Shown here: positions 54,038 to 57,959 of the stretch, one piece after another | Layout of the letters: every line of letters starts with the position of its first letter | How positions within the stretch are numbered: position 1 is the first letter of the stretch | DNA from: Hyphomonadaceae bacterium UBA5336 | Lineage (GTDB): Bacteria > Pseudomonadota > Alphaproteobacteria > Caulobacterales > Hyphomonadaceae | Length of the DNA stretch: 57,959 nucleotides | Assembly: GCA_002408125.1 (NCBI GenBank) | Contig: DHQO01000037.1 | Coordinates: 1-57,959, forward strand | Direction: 5' to 3' | Notes under the pieces: model-generated | What the model saw: only the letters and a program-made list of their open reading frames with translations | What the model was told of the DNA's origin: nothing | The model's database searches: none | Position numbers and translations under genes: made by a program

Positions 54038-54714
54038 TCCGCGCCGTTCTGCCAGGCATGCTGCAGGGTCAGGCCGAAGGATTCGGCGATCCCGTTGATG
54101 ATCAGCTGCACCGACAGGGCCGCCAGGATCACGCCCAGGATCCGCGTCAGCGCGCCGGCCACGCTCGGCCCCATGGCCCGCACCAGCGGCCCGGCGACCA
54201 GGAAAATTCCCAGCAGCACGACGAGGTTCAGCGCCAGGGCGAGCAGGATCAGCCCTCGATCCGTCATCGTGTCGGCCTCGGCCATATAGTACATCGCCGT
54301 TGCGATCGTGCCCGGCCCGGCAATCATCGGGATACCGACGGGAAAGACGGAGATATCGTCCGGCGGCGTGTCCGGCTTGTGATCGGACAGGACGCCCTCG
54401 GCGCGGTGTTCACGCCGCTCGGTGCGCCGCTCAAACACCATTTCAAGGGCGATCAACAAGAGCAGGATCCCGCCGGCGGCCTTGAATGCGGCGATGGAAA
54501 TATGCATCGCGCTCATCAGCCACGCCCCCGCAAAGGCAAAGAAGAAGATGATCAGGCTGGCCACAATGGTGGCTTTCACCGCCATGCGCCGACGATAGGC
54601 GTTGTCGCCACCTGCCGTGAGGGTCGCAAAGATCGGTGCCACGCCGATTGCGTCGATCAGGACGAAAAAGGTGACGAAGCTGGCTGTGAAAAAGGAGATC
54701 TGTTCGGGTGTCAT
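54028..54714 (-). CDS. MarC-family integral membrane protein
   Basis: A 228-residue protein with six membrane helices and the family's usual length. Typical stretches: FVTFFVLIDAIGVAPIFATL, AFKAAGGILLLLIALEMVF, FPVGIPMIAGPGTIATAM (the P-x-x-x-G-P-G loop) and GALTRILGVILAALSVQLII. MarC function is unsettled; the old link to multiple antibiotic resistance was not confirmed. The ATG has a poor ribosome site and lies 28 bp downstream of a long perfect inverted repeat. Confidence 0.88.
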   Translation of the reverse strand: MTPEQISFFTASFVTFFVLIDAIGVAPIFATLTAGGDNAYRRRMAVKATIVASLIIFFFAFAGAWLMSAMHISIAAFKAAGGILLLLIALEMVFERRTERREHRAEGVLSDHKPDTPPDDISVFPVGIPMIAGPGTIATAMYYMAEADTMTDRGLILLALALNLVVLLGIFLVAGPLVRAMGPSVAGALTRILGVILAALSVQLIINGIAESFGLTLQHAWQNGADYS

Positions 54715-54742
54715 GGGCGGGTGGTCCGTTGTTTTAACATAG

Positions 54743-54814
54743 TCCGCCCACTCCCCCTCCCAACCGCCCCACAGTTTCGCAGAATTGGGGCGGTTGGGAG
54801 GGGGAGTGGGCGGA
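54743..54814. repeat. Perfect 28-bp inverted repeat (long hairpin)
   Basis: The arms 54743-54770 and 54787-54814 are exact reverse complements, 28 of 28, with a 16-nt loop. One arm starts TCCGCCCACTCCCCC and ends CAACCGCCCC. It lies between marC and the small gene after flbT. There is no U-tract. It could be a REP/BIME-like element, a strong terminator or an mRNA-end hairpin. Nothing similar was noticed elsewhere in the window. Confidence 0.9.
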
Positions 54815-54832
54815 TCGTGTCTGAACGGGGGA

Positions 54833-55138
54833 CTAACGCGTCCGGCGCACCGCGTCGAGCAGAGCTTTCACTTCGGGGTCGACATTGACAGTGCCCGTGG
54901 ACTTGCGAGTGGACTGGGGCAGCGATTCTGCCAGTGCGCACAGCCGTCCATGGGCCATCAGACGCTGCAGAACACGCTCGCCGGCCTGGCCGGGTTCGAG
55001 CCGCGCCACGCGCCCCTCGCCCAGTTCCACGCACACGCCCGCCGTCACGGCGCCAGCCTGGTAACGCGACAGGGCGGTCGCGAGGTCGAGATGCTCACAG
55101 TCTTTTTGGTTCCAGGTCATTTGCGAGCCGTCCGGCAT
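54833..55138 (-). CDS. Small protein of unknown function coupled to flbT
   Basis: A 101-residue protein whose ATG overlaps the flbT stop by one base (TAATG). The sequence (HLDLATALSRYQAGAVTAGV, RLEPGQAGERVLQRLMAHGR) is soluble, with no signal peptide and a basic C-terminal tail. It occupies the place where flaF normally stands next to flbT, but has no resemblance to FlaF that I can see. A role in flagellin control is possible from context only. Confidence 0.65.
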   Translation of the reverse strand: MPDGSQMTWNQKDCEHLDLATALSRYQAGAVTAGVCVELGEGRVARLEPGQAGERVLQRLMAHGRLCALAESLPQSTRKSTGTVNVDPEVKALLDAVRRTR

Positions 55139-55521
55139 TACCGACCTCCTGCTTCGTCCTGGACCAGGCGGCGGCAACAACTCAGCGCGCCATACAGGTC
55201 GCCAGACACGAGACAGGCGGAAATGCCGAGCGCCCTGTCACGCTGTTCGCCCGGCGAAAGGGTTTCAAGAAGCGAGGTGAGGGCCGATTCGAACTGCTCG
55301 AGCGCCGGTCCATCGGTCTGGCCCAGCAGATACATCTGCATGACCGCGAAATAGGTCGCCTTGGCCGGGGTATTGGCCTCTTCCGGCTGCAGGATATCCT
55401 TCTCGCGCAGCACGCGCGCCCGGGTTTCGAGCAGCAAAACGCCCCGCCGATCGCCATTACGCACGACCGCGCCGTTGAGCACAAAGCTCTCATTCGGCTT
55501 GAGGGACAATTTCAGCGGCAT
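55138..55521 (-). CDS. flbT: Flagellar biosynthesis repressor FlbT
   Basis: A 127-residue protein with the unmistakable FlbT N-terminus MPLKLSLKPNESFVLNGAVV, RNGDRRGVLLLETRARVLRE and KDILQPEEANTPAKATYFAV. The C-terminal part contains LGISACLVSGDLYGALSCCR, matching the family's helical end. In Caulobacter FlbT binds the 5' leader of flagellin mRNA and promotes its decay until the hook is finished. No flagellin, flaF or other flagellar gene is in the window, so this copy lies away from the flagellin cluster. The next gene is coupled to its stop. Confidence 0.93.
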   Translation of the reverse strand: MPLKLSLKPNESFVLNGAVVRNGDRRGVLLLETRARVLREKDILQPEEANTPAKATYFAVMQMYLLGQTDGPALEQFESALTSLLETLSPGEQRDRALGISACLVSGDLYGALSCCRRLVQDEAGGR

Positions 55522-55713
55522 GACAAATGACCGGAGCCTACAATTCTTCCTAGTATTGCAGGGGAAATTGCCCCGATTTCATTAACTCTTTGTTTCACCT
55601 GCCCGAAGAACCGGCCCGGACACAAAATTCGCACCTGCCACCAACGGAACCAGTTGCTGCCCTCAGGCGAGATACGCTCTATGCCGCAGATGGGGCTTTC
55701 GGGGCAGAAACAG

Positions 55714-56328
55714 ATGGCTGATATCTTCATATCCTATGCAGCAGTGAACAGGAAAACCGCCGAACTGGTCATGCGGCGGCTGAAGGCGGAGGGCTATTCG
55801 GTCGTCATGGACCGGCATGCCGCCACCCATCGCGCAACAGCGCGCGCCCGTACGCTGCGCGAGATCGAGGTTGCCACTGCCGTAATCGGCCTGTGGTCGC
55901 GAAAGGCGCTCGGTGACAGCCACAATGTGGCCTGGGAATGCCAGGCGGCGCTGGACGCCGGCAAGCTGATCGCAGTCGAGGTCGAGAAGATCGACCAGAT
56001 TCGCAATGTCCCGCCGGAGCTGCGCTGCCCGGCCAGTGTCGAGCTTGTCGGGTTTACCGGAAGCGCCAGCCATCCCGGCTGGCGGCGGCTGAAACTGGCC
56101 CTGCAGCGGGCCTCGCGCGAGCGGCGCCTGCGCACTTCGCGGCGGGGGCTGCAGGCGCAACCGGCGCCGGCAAGCGCGCCCCCCGCCCCAGCCGGGGCGG
56201 GCACGGCCTCCGGCCTGTCCTGGCGGCTTCCTGTTGCAGTCCTTCTGATTGCCAGCGCGGCCTATCTGGCCGGCGCCTATTATTTCGACCTCTGGCCTTT
56301 CCCCGTATCTGAAGCGGCGCTGCCATAG
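55714..56328 (+). CDS. TIR-domain membrane protein 1
   Basis: A 204-residue protein. The TIR domain (1 to about 140) starts MADIFISYAAVNRKTAELVM and contains VIGLWSRKALGDSH; the Glu in VAWECQAALDAGK aligns with the catalytic Glu of NAD-cleaving TIR domains. An Ala/Pro-rich linker (about 148-166) leads to one membrane helix (about 169-190, WRLPVAVLLIASAAYLAGAY). The ATG at 55714 is chosen because it starts the TIR fold; earlier in-frame ATGs add no family sequence. A second TIR protein follows 106 bp downstream. It may be an NADase or a signalling scaffold. Confidence 0.85.
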   Translation: MADIFISYAAVNRKTAELVMRRLKAEGYSVVMDRHAATHRATARARTLREIEVATAVIGLWSRKALGDSHNVAWECQAALDAGKLIAVEVEKIDQIRNVPPELRCPASVELVGFTGSASHPGWRRLKLALQRASRERRLRTSRRGLQAQPAPASAPPAPAGAGTASGLSWRLPVAVLLIASAAYLAGAYYFDLWPFPVSEAALP

Positions 56329-56434
56329 TCACGGTCGCATTCAATTTCCCTTGGCGATTCCGTCTTGCGGGAGTCGTGCTAAAGTCGCTCCGACATGCCA
56401 GTGTTGGGCAGGCAGCCCGGGGAGGAAGGACGAT

Positions 56435-57529
56435 ATGGCCGATGTGTTTCTCAGCTATGCGCGCAAGGACACTGACCGGGCCATTCTCATCCGCGATGCG
56501 CTCCAGGCGCTTGGCCTCACCGTCTTCTTCGACACCGAAGGCCTGGATGGCGGGGATGTCTTCCCCGATGTGCTCGACAGGGAAGTAAAGGGCGCCGGCG
56601 CGGTGGTCGGCGTGTGGAGTTCCCATGCCCTCAGCCGGCCCTGGGTGAAGGTGGAGTGCGATATCGGCCGGGCGCGCGGCGTGCTGGTGCCGGTGCAGAT
56701 CGAGACAATCCCCGATCTCGACAAGCCGGCGGCCTTCTGGAACGTGCAGTTCGACGACCTGTCCGATTTCGACGGCGATACCGACCATGCCGGCTGGCTG
56801 CGCTTTGTCCGCTCGCTGGCACGCACGCTCGACCGGCCGGAACTGTTGCAGCGCGAATCCCAGACCCATGCCGGCGCGGCGCCATCCGAAGACGCCGCGG
56901 TGCGCGAGGAACTGGCCGCCCTGCGCGCGGAGCTGGCCGAAATGCGCGCGGTGAAACCTGCCGCGCCCGAGCAGGCCGCCCCTCAGCCGCCTCGGCCGAC
57001 GCCTGAGCCGGCCTACAGCGTCAAGGGCGCAAGCGAGGTAGCGGGTGCAGATCCGGCCATGAGCCCGCCCACGCCACGAGGTCTCCCGCTTCCCATCGCC
57101 CTGCTGATCAGCGCGGTGGCCACCAATTTTGTGCTCTACATCATCAACATGCTCACCACGCCGATGCTGATCCAGTCGCTGATGAACGAAGGGCAGTCCA
57201 GCGCGCAGATCGGCTTCACGATGACGGCCATCGGCGTGGCAAAGGGCCTTGTCTTCACCGTACTCGGCGCCTTGCTGGCGCGCCGGCTCCACTACCGACC
57301 CGGCATCGCCTGGCTCGCGGCAGCGGCGATCGGCGCTATCGGTTACATCCTCACCATCGGCACGACCGTCTGGCATGCCTCGAAATTCGAGACACCACCG
57401 GACTGGCTGATGATGACCCTGGTCAGCAGCCTGATCATCACGGTCATTGTCAGCGCACTGGCCGGCCTGATCGCCACCCTGCTGCCCTTCTTCAAGCCAA
57501 AACCGGATCCGACATCGGCGTTTGACTGA
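56435..57529 (+). CDS. TIR-domain membrane protein 2
   Basis: A 364-residue protein with GGGGAGGAAGGA before the ATG. The TIR domain (1 to about 140): MADVFLSYARKDTDRAILIR, LTVFFDTEGLDGGDVFPDVL and WVKVECDIGRARG, where W-x3-E matches the SARM1-type catalytic Glu. A short coiled coil (REELAALRAELAEMRA) and a Pro/Ala linker lead to four membrane helices (about 214-360). It is a paralogue of TIR protein 1 at the TIR but has a larger membrane part. The pair is followed by a MoxR-type ATPase gene. Confidence 0.87.
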   Translation: MADVFLSYARKDTDRAILIRDALQALGLTVFFDTEGLDGGDVFPDVLDREVKGAGAVVGVWSSHALSRPWVKVECDIGRARGVLVPVQIETIPDLDKPAAFWNVQFDDLSDFDGDTDHAGWLRFVRSLARTLDRPELLQRESQTHAGAAPSEDAAVREELAALRAELAEMRAVKPAAPEQAAPQPPRPTPEPAYSVKGASEVAGADPAMSPPTPRGLPLPIALLISAVATNFVLYIINMLTTPMLIQSLMNEGQSSAQIGFTMTAIGVAKGLVFTVLGALLARRLHYRPGIAWLAAAAIGAIGYILTIGTTVWHASKFETPPDWLMMTLVSSLIITVIVSALAGLIATLLPFFKPKPDPTSAFD

Positions 57530-57604
57530 CCTCCCCCACCGTAAGCCTTGCGCAGCGCAGCATGGGCTCTAATCTCTGACGCAGAGACTTCGAGGAGAAT
57601 CCGT

Positions 57605-57959
57605 ATGCGCTTTGAAGGCACGGAGAATTATGTCGCGACTGATGATCTGCGCGTCGCGGTGAACGCAGCCATCGCGCTTGAACGCCCGCTGCTGGTGAAA
57701 GGCGAGCCGGGCACGGGCAAGACGGTGCTGGCCATCGAGGTGGCCAAGGCGCTCGGCGTGCCGCTGATCGAATGGCACATCAAGTCCACCACCAAGGCCC
57801 AGCAGGGTCTTTACGAATACGACGCGGTTTCGCGCCTGCGCGACGGCCAGATGGGCGATGAACGCGCCAAGGATGTCTCGAACTACATCAAGAAGGGCAA
57901 GCTGTGGGAGGCGTTCACCGCGCCGGAACGCCCGATCCTGCTGATCGACGAGATCGACA
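57605..57959 (+). CDS. MoxR-type AAA+ ATPase (partial, runs off the window)
   Basis: The start ATG is preceded by CGAGGAGAATCC. The first 118 residues read as an AAA+ domain: N-terminal RFEGTENYVATDDLRVAVNA, Walker A LVKGEPGTGKTVLAIEVAKA and Walker B PILLIDEID at the window edge. The HIKSTTKAQQGLYEYDAVSR segment is typical of MoxR/CoxD-like ATPases that work with a VWA-domain partner, usually encoded next. Such chaperones mature metalloenzymes or envelope complexes. The partner is outside the window. Confidence 0.88.
   Translation, partial: MRFEGTENYVATDDLRVAVNAAIALERPLLVKGEPGTGKTVLAIEVAKALGVPLIEWHIKSTTKAQQGLYEYDAVSRLRDGQMGDERAKDVSNYIKKGKLWEAFTAPERPILLIDEID

Noticed and set aside
55522..55713. 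Sigma-54 promoter upstream of flbT (GGGGCAATTTCCCCTGCA on the minus strand)
   Set aside because: The GG to GC spacing is one base too long for the -24/-12 consensus, and the sequence is better explained as a small dyad.

Overview
The window is GC-rich, densely coded chromosome from a dimorphic, probably marine alphaproteobacterium of the Caulobacterales/Maricaulales/Hyphomonadales kind. The evidence is a PodJ-type polarity protein with coiled coil, membrane segment, Sel1 repeats and peptidoglycan-binding domain; a FlbT flagellin regulator; a consensus CtrA box in front of podJ; a tRNA-His without the usual G-1 (G1:U72, A73), a trait of part of the Alphaproteobacteria; a DksA that has lost its zinc cysteines; and PdeM. 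No rRNA, CRISPR array or phage region is seen. The only intact mobile element is one IS630-type insertion sequence.

Layout. 1-5.3 kb (minus): partial OmpA-type porin, tRNA-His, nusG-secE without rplKA downstream, a small EF-hand protein, a deleted TonB receptor relic, apaG, metZ. 5.3-10.1 kb: dcd (plus), then a tight minus-strand operon of three uncharacterised proteins (TelA-like helical protein, DUF6384-like membrane protein, coiled-coil protein). 10.3-16 kb: propionyl-CoA carboxylase alpha subunit, a DUF1499 membrane protein carrying an EF-hand loop, aldose epimerase, acyl-CoA ligase. 16-25 kb: glycerophosphodiesterase lipoprotein, a translationally coupled amidohydrolase pair whose second member has lost its metal ligands, a short squalene/phytoene-synthase-like protein, Fe superoxide dismutase, an orphan VapB-like antitoxin, a DEAD-box helicase and an S9 peptidase. 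25.2-26.3 kb: the IS630 element, inserted exactly in the peptidase stop codon. 26.3-33 kb: aldehyde dehydrogenase, enoyl-CoA hydratase, pdeM, podJ.

33-41.7 kb is a fatty-acid beta-oxidation block: MerR regulator, two acyl-CoA dehydrogenases, small membrane protein, thioesterase, thiolase and a FadJ-type bifunctional enzyme. The same 16-bp half-palindrome (TTGACG-N4-CGTAAA) lies before the MerR gene and before the second dehydrogenase, which suggests one MerR-controlled regulon. 41.8-50.3 kb: universal stress protein, OmpA lipoprotein, a seven-gene minus-strand run (flavin monooxygenase, small protein, M23 lipoprotein, DUF6498-like protein, TetR, HSL esterase, quinone oxidoreductase) and a divergent pair of thioesterases. 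50.4-58 kb: polytopic membrane protein, dksA, an unknown bitopic protein, marC, a 28-bp perfect inverted repeat, flbT with an unknown partner in place of flaF, two tandem membrane-anchored TIR-domain proteins and the start of a MoxR-type AAA ATPase.

Most of the window is ordinary core metabolism and envelope biology. The parts least explained by known systems are the three-gene operon at 6.4-10.1 kb, the tandem TIR proteins, the flbT partner gene and the amidohydrolase pair with one degenerate subunit.
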